From positions 2,550,469-2,614,468 of the forward strand of contig CP053162.1 of NCBI GenBank assembly GCA_014607495.2: a stretch of 64,000 nucleotides of DNA. The letters are read 5' to 3'. The stretch comes from Carposina sasakii. Taxonomy: Eukaryota > Arthropoda > Insecta > Lepidoptera > Carposinidae. The notes under the pieces are model-generated. The model was given only the letters and a program-made list of their open reading frames with translations. It was not told the origin of the DNA and made no database searches. This document shows, in pieces, positions 1-10,972 of the stretch (its first letter is position 1; each line of letters starts with the position of its first letter). The translations under genes and the position numbers were made by a program.

Positions 1-288
1 AGGTGTTGGGTAGGAGCTACAAGTAGTAAGCCTACCGCCACCTTTTAGGCTCAACAAAAATAATCTTGCAATCTATTACAAATTCAAAGGGAAGATATAA
101 CAGAGTATACACAAATATACTAATTAAAAACCTACCTCTTACATCCACATAATGATACATTACAGCAGATCATCCAAAGCCAACTAAACTAAGTTTGTTT
201 AGCTTAGCTTAACCAGTGTGAGCTAAGCTAAAAGTAACTTAGCTTATTAACTTAGTTGGCGGTGGGCGATCAGCTTAAAGCACCTTAC

Positions 289-501
289 CTTAGCTAACGA
301 GGCATCTTGGGTATCCAGCTGGTCTTCCAGCCATTTCTTAATAGAGAAGTAGTTCAGCGAGTGTCCGACAGATGGCAACACAAACAGTAGCGTGGGTCCG
401 CCGCGAACGTTCGACAGAGAATACAGACGGGAGAAGATTCTAGCTAGCTCTAGCAGGGCCACTAAGCCCGATGCGTTGGAATCCGCGCCGTGGGATAGCT
501 C
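289..501 (-). CDS. NCLN: Nicalin, coding exon 5 (last one in the window)
   Basis: The acceptor is CAATTCCCAG. The exon encodes ELSHGADSNASG, then LLELARIFSRLY, then KKWLEDQLD, and ends at a GTAAGG donor (residues 228-298). The GADSN-SG loop followed by an ELAR-FSRLY helix is diagnostic of nicalin. The rest, expected to include the C-terminal transmembrane segment, lies beyond the left edge; nothing in 1-288 resembles the next exon. Confidence 0.92.
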
Positions 502-585
502 CTGGGAATTGACGCATCATTTGGTTAGATATAAATATACAATATGGACAAGAAATGTAAAACATTTTGGTAAGTTAAAGTAGGT

Positions 586-996
586 GCCGAGACGTGGTCT
601 CTAACTATGTGCCTCATAAAGAAGCTCAGGATCGCACAGCGAGCGATGGAGAGAGCTATGCTTGGGATCTCTCTGCATGATCGAATCAGAAATGAGGAGA
701 TCCGCAGACGTACAAAGATCACAGACATAGCTCAACGGTCCAGCAAGCTGAAGTGGCAATGGGCAGGGCACATAGCTCGAATAACTGATGGCCGATGGAG
801 TCGGTAAGTTCTAGAGTGGATACCACGTATCTGCAAACGCAGCGTGGGAAGGCCACCCGCGAGGTGGACGGACGACCTGGCCAAGGTCGCGGGCGTCGGT
901 TGGATGCAGGTTGCTTCCGACCGGTCGGTATGGAGGTTGTTGGGGGAGGCCTATGTGACCTATGTCCAACAGTGGACTTCTCAGGGCTGTAAATGA
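586..996 (+). pseudogene. 3' end of a non-LTR retrotransposon (LINE), C-terminal RT-ORF fragment
   Basis: One frame reads from AETWSLT through WQWAGHIARITDGRW and GRPPARWTDDLAKVAG to a stop at 994-996. This is the typical C-terminal tail of insect endonuclease/reverse-transcriptase ORFs. A TAA at 805-807 interrupts it. A short TGA-rich tail follows. The fragment is 5'-truncated and lies in a nicalin intron. A worn relative is at 27972-28130 and a shorter one at 25065-25132. Confidence 0.8.
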
Positions 997-1084
997 TGAA
1001 TGATGGAGTTAAAGTACGAGCGGCGGATATTTCCCCCGTGTCGCCTGCCTTCCCCGCGCCCACATATCATATTTACTTGGTGGT

Positions 1085-1177
1085 AAAGGGGGTATGTCAA
1101 GCTGCTATAAAAATAGTCCGCTATAAGAGAATCTAATTACATATTGTTTTTTAGAATGGAAAAATTCTTAGAGGACT
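1085..1177. repeat. Family B inverted-repeat element, left part (split by a C insertion)
   Basis: GGGTATGT...AAG near 1090 and the 'nearly TAGCCCACTATAGAGAA' stretch match the left half of family B (best copy 10713-10972). The right half resumes at about 1292 after the C element. Confidence 0.6.
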
Positions 1178-1295
1178 CAGTGGGGTAAGCACGAACCTTT
1201 TTACGCGGCGTAGCGACTCGCTAGCAAAATCTATGTGTTTTGACAGTTGGACGATAGCGTTACGGACTATCGAGAGGTTCATGCTTACCCCTCAG
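1178..1295 (-). mobile_element. MITE family C, copy 1
   Basis: The element opens CAGTGGGGTAAGCACGAACC and closes GGTTCATGCTTACCCC. It lies in reverse orientation relative to the copies at 11784, 14740 and 38863. Inside is a GCTAGC-type short palindrome. CTCAG occurs at both edges and may be the target duplication within the B element it interrupts. Confidence 0.75.
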
Positions 1296-1350
1296 GAATG
1301 TTCAAACAGTCTCAAATTTTGTACATAGGTTCTTCATAGTTGGCTATTCT
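1292..1350. repeat. Family B element, right part
   Basis: CTCAGGAATGTTC, then GTCTCAAATTTTGTACATAG, matches the right half of family B. It continues the copy interrupted by the C element. Confidence 0.6.
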
Positions 1351-1521
1351 CATTGAATATTCATGCCTGCTACGTAATACGTATTTGCGTTTGGTTGGTT
1401 TTCTAGAGGTACCACCGACGCTTATTTGCGTCAAAGCACTAGACGTTGAACTGATATCGGCATACTTAGAAAATCTGGTGGTAGCTAATGTTACCTCTTT
1501 TGTCACATCCTGTACACTTAC

Positions 1522-1652
1522 CGGGGCAACAGCAGATGAGTCGTAATGGGCAGCGATGATGATAGTCTGCGAAGAGCCCGCCCGGCCAGCCAGCCGACCG
1601 TGGATCGTCACCGGCTTCGAATCCAGTTTGACAGGGTTGGATGCTGTCACAA
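1522..1652 (-). CDS. NCLN: Nicalin, coding exon 4 (M28-like core)
   Basis: The acceptor is CTTGCAG and the donor GTAAGT. The exon encodes VTASNPVKLDSK and then the core strand with AAHYD (about residues 217-221). This is the position of the first metal-binding His-x-Asp in M28 peptidases. Nicalin belongs to that fold but is thought not to act as a protease. The last codons are AP, joined in phase 0 to the next exon. Confidence 0.93.
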
Positions 1653-2194
1653 CTGCAAGTTAATGGTTAGTGAGTGCTATCACAGAGTAAGGTGCAGTAG
1701 GATACAGGAGATTTGTTAACAAGGGACAAATGAGGAATGTCAAAAGGTTCATAAAATCATTTCATTCAATCTTGATGTGATGAAGTCAAATACTATTGGT
1801 GGGAACTTTGGTGGGGGACAACAATGAACATCTGTGCAAGACAATATGGAACTGCAGACATGCTTTAAGACTTTGTTTTGTTTTTAATAGAGCTGTTTTA
1901 ATATTTATTGCAAAGAAAAAAAGTCATATTCTCAATACTTGAGGTTTAAAAATAACTATTACTAGTAATTGAAAAGAATACCTATGAATTCCTCACGCTA
2001 AGCACGTAATCCTATAACAACTGGGTACTTTGGTTTGACCATGACATAAATAACAAGAATATTCGTTTTTTTACAATAGTTCACTCAAATTATTATCAAC
2101 TACAATGATTTGTGCAGTAGTTAGTGTTGCTTCACTTAAGGATGTCTAAATGACAAATACCACATTATCTTATCTAACCTTACTCTAATCTTAC

Positions 2195-2381
2195 CGATTT
2201 GATATCCATTAGATGAGACAGTGTTGAACATGGCTTCTAGAGCTGTACCAGATTTGTCATCGGTAATAAAACTGTACTGGAGATCATGAAGGATGTCCTC
2301 AAAGCTCGGGTTCCACTGTGCAAAGTAAACTGGAGCGTTCACTTCCTGCTGAATCATAGCCATCTCGAGGAGTTGGATGTG
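2195..2381 (-). CDS. NCLN: Nicalin, coding exon 3
   Basis: A TTGTTCCACAG acceptor opens the exon in phase 0 at HIQLLEMAMIQQEV. The segment VNAPVYFAQW matches the nicalin VPVYFA strand. The exon ends with NGYQI and one base of the next codon before GTAAGA. It covers residues 122-184, and the conserved NGYQ-V junction is rebuilt exactly by splicing to exon 4. Confidence 0.92.
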
Positions 2382-2708
2382 CTGTGGAACAAAAAGATTC
2401 TTTTTTTAGATTTAAATGTCTATATAGTAAATATAATTTATAGGCCAAAACTTAACCTTAAGGTACCTAACATCAAATATAATGTAGGTAGTTTCTATTC
2501 TCTCAGATGCATAATGCAAATTACTTAATATATGATTTACTTTCAAGATTTTTAAAGCCTTAAGATTTAGAGATAGCTTTGGTTAGAGGTTATAAAGGCT
2601 TTCCCAAAATTCCCCCGGAAAAAGAGAAAAAACAGGAATTCTAAGTTTTATGTGGACAAAGTGTGCTGCTAGTTTATAGAAATAATTTAATATAAATCTA
2701 CGGCTTAC

Positions 2709-2896
2709 CTCTTTCTCTTCAGGAGTTAACACTGTATCATTCTTAGGAAGCACAAGCAGCAAGGCGCCCGCTTTGCTCCTTATCTCCATGTACTGTTCAA
2801 TTGTGATGTCCTGAATACGGGCCACTACACAATGACGGGATGTACTCCACGATGAGAGTGACCGACCTTCCAAGTTAAAACTAGCACTGCGGCAGC
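2709..2896 (-). CDS. NCLN: Nicalin, coding exon 2
   Basis: The acceptor is TTTTCAAG and the donor is GTAAGC. The exon completes a Gly codon and encodes GCRSASFNLEG, then a stretch ending TPEEKE (residues 59-121). It forms the start of the lumenal peptidase-like fold. The segment GALLLVLPKN is the hydrophobic strand found in this family. No frameshift or stop is seen. Confidence 0.92.
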
Positions 2897-3253
2897 CTTG
2901 AAAAGTGAGATAATATTGAAATGCTACTTTTATAATTACTCTATACTAATGATTGGAGACCCAGCTAAACAATAAGTATATTGTTATGTGACTATTTGTG
3001 ATTAAAACTAAGTATTTGAATATTTTTTAAATGTTGTGTTCAGTCAGACAAAAAGATCTAATTTTTCTTGACTCTCAACTAAAAAAAATATTTTTAATAT
3101 AAGTGCTGTACTAATGATTTTAGTCATGATGAAACACGGTAAATCTACATGTAAACATTATTTTAGTGATAAGGAAAAGTTAAGAACATAACCTCAAAAT
3201 ATGCATTATTGATTTAATTATAAATTAAAGGTCACATATAATTTAACACATAC

Positions 3254-3428
3254 CGTGGGGCACTGTATGCAGGTCGTATTGTTGCATTCTATACACTGAA
3301 AATTCATGAGAGGCTGCCACTGGGTTTATTGGAGATATTATGATGAAAATCGGCAAAGCCACCAGCAAATAGAAGGGTAGATAACCCCTAAAAATTTCGG
3401 CGAAGCCGTCTGCCTCGTCTATCCACAT
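3254..3428 (-). CDS. NCLN: Nicalin, coding exon 1 (start codon, signal/anchor segment)
   Basis: This exon starts nicalin, the ER-membrane protein that with TMEM147 and NOMO forms the BOS complex of the multipass translocon (family knowledge). The ATG at 3428 is preceded by AAAA, and the product begins MWIDEADGF. An in-frame upstream ATG at 3470 would add 14 residues; I prefer 3428 because it matches the usual acidic N-terminus of the family. Residues 17-34 form one hydrophobic segment (signal sequence or anchor). Next comes HEFSVYRMQQYDL (about residues 41-53), a nicalin hallmark. The exon ends at a GTATGT donor in phase 1. Phases agree across all five visible exons (175+188+187+131+213 = 894 nt, 298 codons). 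The gene points away from the exchanger gene that starts at 9619. Confidence 0.93.
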
Positions 3429-4539
3429 TTTTACTATTAAATTATGATGATCACCTAATAATATTAACAAAAGTAACCAATTTTAGATAATCCCATTAGA
3501 AACCTTACATACGTGTGATCTTAAAATCGAATATCGGTCGGGCAATGACACAATTGACACATATCACGATAAAATTAATGACATTTAGTCAGAAAGGATC
3601 ATTGACTAGCTTTATAAAATAAACTACTCGTGCGCCTTTAACGCCATCTATCTTTGACTTACCTTAACCTACAATAAAATATTTCGCGTTCTAGTATGTA
3701 CCGCTATGTTTGTTGCTCTTTAACGCAAAAATTACTAAATTTATTTTGATGAAACTTCATAATAATATGGCTTAGGTACAATATCATCAGAATAACACAT
3801 AATAGGCTAAAATTCATTATTCCAGGAAGAGGAAGACATTAATTTTTTCTGCAGTCCACGCGGACGGAGTCGCAGGCGTCCACTATTGAGGTAATAATTA
3901 AATGAGAACCCTATGATTTATTACAACAGTAGATAGGTTATGGTCATAGTAAAATGCGTTAAAAATTGATAAATCGCGCGATGCGTTTCGATAGCTACAA
4001 TATTTTACTCTCTATCAACTATTAAAATGTAGTAATTAGTGACAAAGAAAGATACAGTTATCATGAGCGCAAAAGAGATAGCAATACTTTATAAGAAATC
4101 GCGCTGAAGTTCACAGCACGCTTATCACATGGAAGTGGTAGCAGCGTCATTGTCATAAATTATGAAAAATGAAAGATGGCCGCAAAATTGACAGCTCATG
4201 TCGGACTTGAGTTATGTTTTAAATAATAAATAAATATAAGTTACCGGTGAAATGTAATTCATAAGCTTTTATTACACATAAAAAAATACGTTAATAACGT
4301 TGAACTGCCTAGTTAGAAGGTAAAAGTCTGAAAGGTACAAACTCATTACCCTTCCTGTAACAAGCCATAGCCGAAATTCCACATTGCGGAGTACGCTGTT
4401 AAGTTGAATGATAAGTATAATTAATTTTGCTTTAAACTTCGCACCTATACTTAACACCTGCACCAGCACTTTCAGCCTAGTTATCCTATTTAAACAGGGC
4501 TAAATTCTTTAAAAAGAAAATTAAATTTCATTACAGTAA
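3429..4539. other. Intergenic region upstream of nicalin
   Basis: AT-rich sequence between the two divergent genes. It must contain the nicalin promoter, but I see no convincing core element. The only recognised piece is a fragment of repeat family E near 3848-3895 (minus strand), with CAGTCCACGCGGACGGAGTC. Confidence 0.5.
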
Positions 4540-5132
4540 GGGCTTGTCCACATCTCCACGTCACGATGTTATTAACGGTGTGGTAATGTGCGCTACGGTA
4601 CGTTGTCGCGTCATGCTAGTGCACGGTACGGCAACGTCACCGTGGGACGGCGCGTCACGTCGGCCGACCTAGCTCGATTCAATCGTTCGCCTCGCTCATT
4701 GTTTTAGCGACTTTTTTTATTTTTAAAAGAATTACAATTAGGTTCAGGGTGCCATTAAACCGGAGGGGTTTCACTTGGCGCCCTTTATGTAACTATTAGT
4801 TATAAATTACTTACTTAATGTTGTGATTTGTGAATAAAAAAATTCAGAGAATATTGACTGTGATTAATTGTAATTTCACTTGTTGAAGAACGTCCAGTGC
4901 TTTGGGACAAGACAATATAATAGATGATTTTAAGGACAAAAACAGAAGCCTGGAAGGATGTTTGCCGATTCATTTTTCTGATGTAAGTGAAGAATGTAGC
5001 AGAATTTTACAAGGTATGGCGACGTGTAAGGTTGCTGCGTCGTGAAGTGTATTTTTACGTTACGTTAACGTAAATTTAGTGGCACGTTCACGTTGACGAC
5101 GTCGTGACGTGGAGATGTGGACGGACAAGTCC
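4540..5132. mobile_element. Non-autonomous PIF/Harbinger-like transposon
   Basis: The ends are inverted repeats that begin GGGCTTGTCC and continue for about 27 bases through ACATCTCCACGTCACG; the right end differs by one substitution and a small change. TAA occurs immediately outside both ends (4537-4539 and 5133-5135). A 3-bp TWA duplication and a GG(G/A)CTTGTCC end are typical of PIF/Harbinger (family knowledge). No transposase frame is seen in its 593 bases, so it must rely on a partner element. Confidence 0.8.
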
Positions 5133-5348
5133 TAAATGTATTGATTCGAAACAATACTAGATGTCGCTAGTGATCAACAAAATTGAAAGTTTTCGGTGCC
5201 TCCTAGTCTCCTTCGTTTTTTTAATGCAGTCACGCGATTACACGGCATTTAGATGTACCTAATTATTTTTGTTTCTCTACTTCGTCGTAACAAAACGCGA
5301 ATAAGTATTCTATTATTGTATGTAGAAATGTAACATACTCATTTTGTA

Positions 5349-5515
5349 CTAGTGGACGCCCGCGACTCCGTCCGCGTGGACTGGGATAAAAAAAATCCCG
5401 GGATAAAAGTGGGACCTGTCACAATAAATTCCTGAAATTGCATTGAAATTAGTCGAGCCGTTTCTGAGATTAGCGTGCACAAACATAGATCCGTTACAAT
5501 TTTATTATGGAAGAA
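5349..5515 (+). repeat. SINE-like family E, copy 1
   Basis: Runs from CTAGTGGACGCCCGCGACTC to the 'CCGTTACAATTTTATTAT' tail. It is internally deleted relative to the copies at 6245 and 38418. Confidence 0.7.
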
Positions 5516-5661
5516 GAAGATATAGATAGATTGTATAGGTACATATGTAACATCATCATCATCTTCCTGCCCTGTTCCCATTTATTTGGGCCTATTCCAA
5601 TGCGATTCAAAGTATAAATTTTCGTCCGCAAATAATTTTGAATGATTTTCAAGGTGTGTCT

Positions 5662-6049
5662 ATACAGGATGTTTTTTTGTGGCCACCTTTAACGAAGGGT
5701 ACGTATTCTATACATGAAATAAAGTAAGTTTATGCCAAAAAAATTATGGGAAAAAAAATTTTTTTTTTGAAAAAAAATTTAAAATTCCTTGATCGTGCGA
5801 AATTTATAGTGTCTAGTGTTTATGTTAGTTTTTTTATAGACAGATATTAATTATTTTTCGTGAAAAAATCCTGCTACGCGCGTCTATGTGCATTTATGCA
5901 GAAAAACGCAGTCTATTTACTCAACTTTGGACCCTAATATTTTGGAAACCAGACACTTCCCAGGTATGCTTCCATGGAGAAAAATGATTGTGATGATGAG
6001 GAGATTCCGTAGTTTTCGGGAACGTTGACGACCAAAAATCATCCTGTAT
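5662..6049 (-). mobile_element. MITE family A, copy 1
   Basis: The ends are TACAGGATGTTTTTTT and AAATCATCCTGTA inverted to each other. The interior contains the CCCTT-CGTT-AAGGG hairpin and the conserved 'acgcgcgtctatgtgcattt' stretch. TA sits at both edges, compatible with a TA target. Confidence 0.8.
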
Positions 6050-6244
6050 GAAAATTATAAAATTGAATAGTTTTTATTTGAAAATTACACATACACTAAT
6101 TGAAGCAGATTGGGCTAGTATATATTTGATATTGAATTTTTTATTTATAGTATGTACCTATGTAAATAGTCTTTCGGGTTTTATCTTGATTTGTTATAAA
6201 AACAAGATTCTTTCTTTGTATTCATTTCATCATTTATTATTCAA

Positions 6245-6550
6245 CTAGTGGACACCGGCGACTCCGTCCGCGTGGACTACAGAAAAAACAAAATATCGAA
6301 ATTATCCGGGATTAAAACATTTTACCGGGATAAAACTAGCCTATATGTTAAGTGGGACCTGTCACAATATATTACTGAAAACTATATCGAAATCGGTTCA
6401 GCGGTTTCTGAGATTAGCGTGCACAAACGCACAGACAAACAGACAAAAATTCCGAAATTTTTTTTTTGGTACTATTGCGTTAATAATATTTTTTCTCATA
6501 TATCTTCTATGTACAGACAGCGATCCGTTACATTTTTATTATATGTATAG
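6245..6550 (+). repeat. SINE-like family E, copy 2
   Basis: Begins CTAGTGGACACCGGCGACTC and includes AAGTGGGACCTGTCACAATA and GATTAGCGTGCACAAACGCA. It ends at CCGTTACATTTTTATTATAT. The longest E copy in the window. Confidence 0.75.
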
Positions 6551-6789
6551 ATTTGTTAGATCTCGTATTCTTGTCCCAATCGCAATTTCTGGCACCGAAC
6601 TCGGGCATTCTCTCAGATGATAAGCTAGCAAGAAATCTCGAAGGAGAGACATTAATTCTAAATGGTACCAAACTATCTGTATGTCTGTGCCTGTTATGTA
6701 GTTACTAGGCTTTGTACTAGTGTAGGTACCTAGGTACCTACTTCCTCAATGAAGCTATCTACTATTTTTCTCCCACACTTAGAAAAGAA

Positions 6790-7028
6790 AAAAAATTCAT
6801 TACTTGATCGGGCGAAATTTATAGCGTCCAGTATTTATTCTAGTTTTTCATAGACAGATATTAATTATTTCTCGTAAAAAAATCTTGCTACGCGCGTCTA
6901 TGTGCATTTATGCAGAAAAACGCAGTCTATTTACTCAACTTTGGACCCTAAGATCTTGGGGACCAGACACTTCCCAGGTGTGCTTTAATGGAGAAAAATA
7001 ATTGTGATGAAAAATAACATCCTGTATA
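6790..7028 (-). mobile_element. MITE family A, copy 2 (truncated)
   Basis: Retains the 'acttgatcgggcgaaattta' and 'cagacacttcccaggt' blocks and the CATCCTGTA end. It lacks the other terminus and part of the interior. Confidence 0.7.
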
Positions 7029-7132
7029 AATAAATGGTTTTTTAGCTGCTCACTTGCCACTCTATCCGCTTGAAATAAGTAAGTAAAGAAATACATTAAA
7101 TCATTGTATCTACAAAGGGTAGATAAATTGTA

Positions 7133-7190
7133 CCAGGTCACCACCGGACCCTACACTTTGCACTGACCCTCGAATATGATTCTCATGATT
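7133..7190. repeat. Foldback family K, terminal fragment
   Basis: CACCACCGGACCCTACAC...GACCCTCG...CTCATGATTGCGA resembles the long inverted terminal repeat of the element at 35967-36297. Only one end is present. Confidence 0.5.
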
Positions 7191-7263
7191 GCGACACTTA
7201 GATGCTTAGACAATGTAACACCATTTGGAATCAATGATCGTCTATAGCGGTTCACCGTCACCA

Positions 7264-7440
7264 TCAGCCTATTGCAGTCCACTGCTGGACGTAGGCCTCC
7301 CCCAGGGCACGCCACAAGTCTGCCATGTGGGGTATTTGCCCATAGGTTGGTGACCGCAGTTTGTATTTTGGACTATGTTGTCAACATGGGAGGCGCTGCC
7401 GCCCACCTCCCGGAAACCATGATTCGCCTCTTACGGGCGG
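7264..7440 (+). repeat. SINE-like family F, copy 1
   Basis: Begins CAGCCTATTGCAGTCCACTG, followed by CTGGACGTAGGCCTCCCCCA and later GGGAGGCGCTGCCGCCCACC. This unit is common in moth genomes. The 3' part is replaced by unrelated GC-rich sequence. Confidence 0.75.
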
Positions 7441-7620
7441 GGTCCACTGGGTTAAGAAATAATACGTTATTGCGCGCCGAGAATTTTGCCCGGGCACGGG
7501 GGTTGCCCCAAGGCCTGCAACCCGATGCGTATTTTTGCGCTAAGGACGACCCACGTCCTGGCCCGGTGGGGCCGGAAGCGCTTCCCTTATCACCAACCCC
7601 CACACCTAGCACCTAGTAGC
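7441..7620. repeat. GC-rich block of unknown origin
   Basis: A GC-rich stretch abruptly bounded by AT-rich DNA and fused to the truncated F copy. Long reading frames stay open on both strands, as expected for GC-rich sequence, and neither product resembles a known protein. It is probably a fragment of another repeat. Confidence 0.4.
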
Positions 7621-9618
7621 ATCGAGTGAGACGTCATTATTTTGCCTAGCATGCAATTCGTAGATAGCTGTTACTATATGGAAACGATAACTTACCATGA
7701 ATGATCGATAGATGCTCGAATCTACAGAGCTTATGTATTTTCTTAATTTTATTTGTATGTCACTTCCGTTAGTAGAGTATGCGTGAGTTGTTAAATTTTC
7801 TTCAACTTGTCACTGACAATTTAGGTACCTACATTCGCCCCATTATGCTTTAGCGTGACTGTGGAGTCGCCTTTTATGCGATCTATTCTTGTCCGATCCC
7901 ATGAACTAATCCCTTTTTACTTTAAATCCACAGCAAATTCCCGTTTGTTACCAAAACAATTTTTAGATTCCGGTCTGATCCCTTGGAGTTCTTTTTTAAT
8001 GTGTAAAGTTTACATGTTGTTTTATTGAAGAACGACAAAGTTAAGAAAAATAAAAATAAGTATTAGTAAAATAGTCTCGATCTCTTAGTAAAAATCAACA
8101 ATCATTCGAAAAACGATATTGTATGTGTCTAATGTTTTACTTGCTAACAATACCTACTAAAAATCATTGAGAAGACACACGGGTTCAGAATGGAATACAA
8201 AATAAATGAAATATTCATCGGATCCCGCGACGGGATCGGATAGGAATAGAATTATAAAATTAAATCAAACGGTTCCTTTGCGGGATCACTTGCTGGGATC
8301 GGAACGGAATAGATCTTTTATGCAGTCCTCCTGCAGTTCTAGCTACCCCATTCCGGGAACACAGCTTCATGTATTTGTATCTATGTACAGTACTCTCTAT
8401 GCATTGTCCGTCTGGCAACACACATCAGAAACCCCATGCACCACCGAACAAGACAATTTGGCAGGTGGCCAAAAGCAAGAACTAAATTAACGCAGTGATT
8501 TATCATACGTAACTAGACGTAAGTGGCGCCGCACCAAGTCCTAAGTACTAGTCGGTGTGTACGAGATGCACTTTTTCACCTGAACGTGAAGGTACGTCTG
8601 TGTTTACTGTCTGGCTGCACACTGCAATACTATGGGATGCAGGGATGCGCTTTTACTAACCCTAATGGTTCCACACATTTAGTTCATATCGAGGTAGCTA
8701 GATACCTACTTAAATTACCTATCTTTGATTTAGGTAGAGTACTCGTAACTACATACATAAGAGGAGTAAATGATTAAATAATGACAACTTAACTTTTTTG
8801 TAACTTTAACTTTGACTAAAATGATAAAACCTGTTTCCCGAGATTAGAAGTAGGTACTTAGGTAATTTAGTAGGTAAGTTTGTAATTCTTGAATATTCCT
8901 TTTCAGCTGTATACAATTTTATATATTTACTACTTATTATAGAGTTATGTCGAATACAGATATATAGCCAGTGAGGTAAATTGATTATAACTATTTTAGT
9001 AAATGATGGTTAATGATCGTTTCTGAGGGATTTCTTTAATGATCCTGTAGTACTCGAGAGCGTTTAATAATCAACAAACTCTCCTATTATACTTATAGAA
9101 TTACATATGAATACGACGGACCTAGTTATCAGAGTGCTGTGACTTGTTTTGCTCATTTTATTATCAAACTAGCTCAGTGTTAAACCTAAACGTGTAACAT
9201 TCTAAATAACGAAAATTGTATTTTATATCTAGTATAATTTGTAGCATTATTTTTGTATAAAAAAAAACAACAACACAAAACAATACCAATCCATATATCA
9301 CGCCAAAAGAAAATCCATTACCAACGAAGTGGCAAAGCAAAGCGCGGCACAATCGGGGCTTTCGCAAAACGCATCCGGGTCGAGAGTACACTCCGTTTCA
9401 TAGAACAACTCCTACGCCTGATTTGGAAACTAATTTTTTTTGCATACAAGGCACAAATAATGTAGTGATACACGTGGAAACTACCGCCACCAGCAAAAGG
9501 AAGTTTACGGTGAAATGTATAGTGCCGGGGGCGGCGGCGCGGCGCAGTGCGGAGCTATCGAGCGGCGGGGGCGGGCCGGCGCGGGCATCGTCTCCGGCAG
9601 TGTGGTGGAGCCCGCGGC
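7621..9618. other. Intergenic region upstream of the exchanger gene
   Basis: AT-rich DNA with a short family D piece near 8320-8385 (CTGCAGTTCTAGCTACCCC). GC content rises sharply from about 9510 towards the exchanger start, so the 5' UTR and promoter probably lie close to 9350-9618. I see no defined core promoter or upstream coding exon. Confidence 0.4.
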
Positions 9619-10293
9619 ATGGGTGGCGCGCTGCTGCTCGCGCTGCTGGCCGCGGCGCGGGCCGGCGACCCCAACGTGACCGACACTTTCACCGAGGAGC
9701 CCGACAAGGCCCCCCTTTTCCCGCCGGACATATTCACCGAAGAACAGCGGCGCTCCGGAGCAGTATTCCTGCACGTGCTCGGGATGGGCTACATGTTCGT
9801 CGCGCTCGCTATAGTCTGCGACGAGTTCTTCGTGCCGGCGCTGGACGTCATCATAGAGCGGCTGGCGATTAGAGACGACGTCGCCGGAGCCACGTTCATG
9901 GCCGCTGGAGGCTCCGCTCCGGAGCTGTTCACGTCGATCATCGGCGTGTTCGTCTCCTTCGACGATGTGGGCATCGGCACGATCGTGGGCTCCGCGGTGT
10001 TCAACATACTCTTCGTGATTGGAGCGTGCGCGTTGTTCTCTCGGACGACGCTTACCCTGACGTGGTGGCCTCTATTCCGGGACTGTACGTTCTACTCCGT
10101 GAGCCTGCTGGTGTTGATCTACTGTTTCCGCGACAACGAGATCTACTGGCAGGAGGCGCTGGTGCTGTTCTCGTTGTACGGCGCGTACGTGGTCTTCATG
10201 AGATACAACCAGCCGGTGGAGCGCGCGGTGAAAAAGCTGGTCTACAAGAACAAGGTGACCCGCGTCCGCAGCACAGACCAGCTAATGCCGACG
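9619..10293 (+). CDS. K+-dependent Na+/Ca2+ exchanger (SLC24/NCKX family), coding exon 1
   Basis: This exon starts a membrane transporter that exports Ca2+ together with K+ in exchange for Na+ (family role). The first ATG of the frame is 9619, in context GGCATGG; the frame is open further upstream but only from a GTG. Residues 1-15 look like a signal peptide. Hydrophobic segments follow at about 48-67, 90-113, 120-140 and 156-171. The alpha-1 repeat contains [14 protein letters not shown] (residues 96-109) with Glu102, the cation-binding acidic residue, and then [22 protein letters not shown] and a large cytoplasmic loop start follow. The exon ends in phase 0 after LMPT at GTGAGC. It is very GC-rich compared with its surroundings. 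It is closest in style to the insect zydeco-type NCKX, but the exact orthologue is not certain. Confidence 0.95.
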
Positions 10294-10712
10294 GTGAGCT
10301 CGCCCGCACTCCACTGCATGTCCTCACCTATAGCTTTATTTGGCGCAGATTTCATACACAACTTTGGTTCCTAGTTTTTTTCCCTTTCCGTAAATTAATA
10401 GATAGATACTGAAAATATACATCAAGAGACATTCCTAAGAGCTTAGGAAGTTTATTCCGTATAGTAATGTTGACCAAAACTTTTATTTTACAAAACTAGA
10501 TAGCACATTAGGTCAGACATTAATAGTAAGTACATTTATATAATATGTTACCATCACACTCTACCTGAAATTCAGCCAGTTACGTACAGGTAGCGCACAT
10601 TACGCTACACATATACACATGGCCGACGTGATGGCCTGCGCGTAGGGTTCTAATAGATAACAACATACGTCGAGATTACGCAGCGTCTTTAAGATGATAA
10701 ACAATAGGTTTA

Positions 10713-10972
10713 TACAGGGTGTAACAGAAAGGGCATGTTAAGCGAAAAGCTATGTAAATAGCCCACTATAGAGAACCTATTTCCAAAATTTCAGACTCAA
10801 ATTCATATTTATATTTTTCCAGATAGTATGAAGAATTCCGAAACAACTCAGGAATGTCCATACAATCTTGAAAAATAAAAATATGATTTCGAGTCTCAAA
10901 TTTTGGACATAGGATCTCTATAGTGGGCTAATTACATAGCTTTTCGCTTACCCTTTCTATTACACCCTGTAT
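10713..10972. mobile_element. MITE family B, copy 1 (best copy)
   Basis: A near-palindrome. It begins TACAGGGTGTAACAGAAAGG and ends CTTTCTATTACACCCTGTA, and 'TAGCCCACTATAGAGAACCT' faces 'GATCTCTATAGTGGGCTA'. TA flanks both ends. There is no coding sequence. Confidence 0.82.

Noticed and set aside
7272..7616. A plus-strand 114-codon gene
   Set aside because: It starts inside SINE-like family F and runs into a GC-rich block that is open on both strands.
9547..9618. N-terminal extension of the exchanger upstream of 9619
   Set aside because: The frame is open but begins with GTG and contains no ATG; the 9619 ATG has a better context and is followed by a signal peptide.
10294..10374. Continuation of the exchanger exon 1 frame for 27 more codons to a stop
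   Set aside because: A good GTGAGC donor lies after LMPT, the following codons are not exchanger-like, and joining at 10293 to 44495 restores the conserved cytoplasmic loop in phase.
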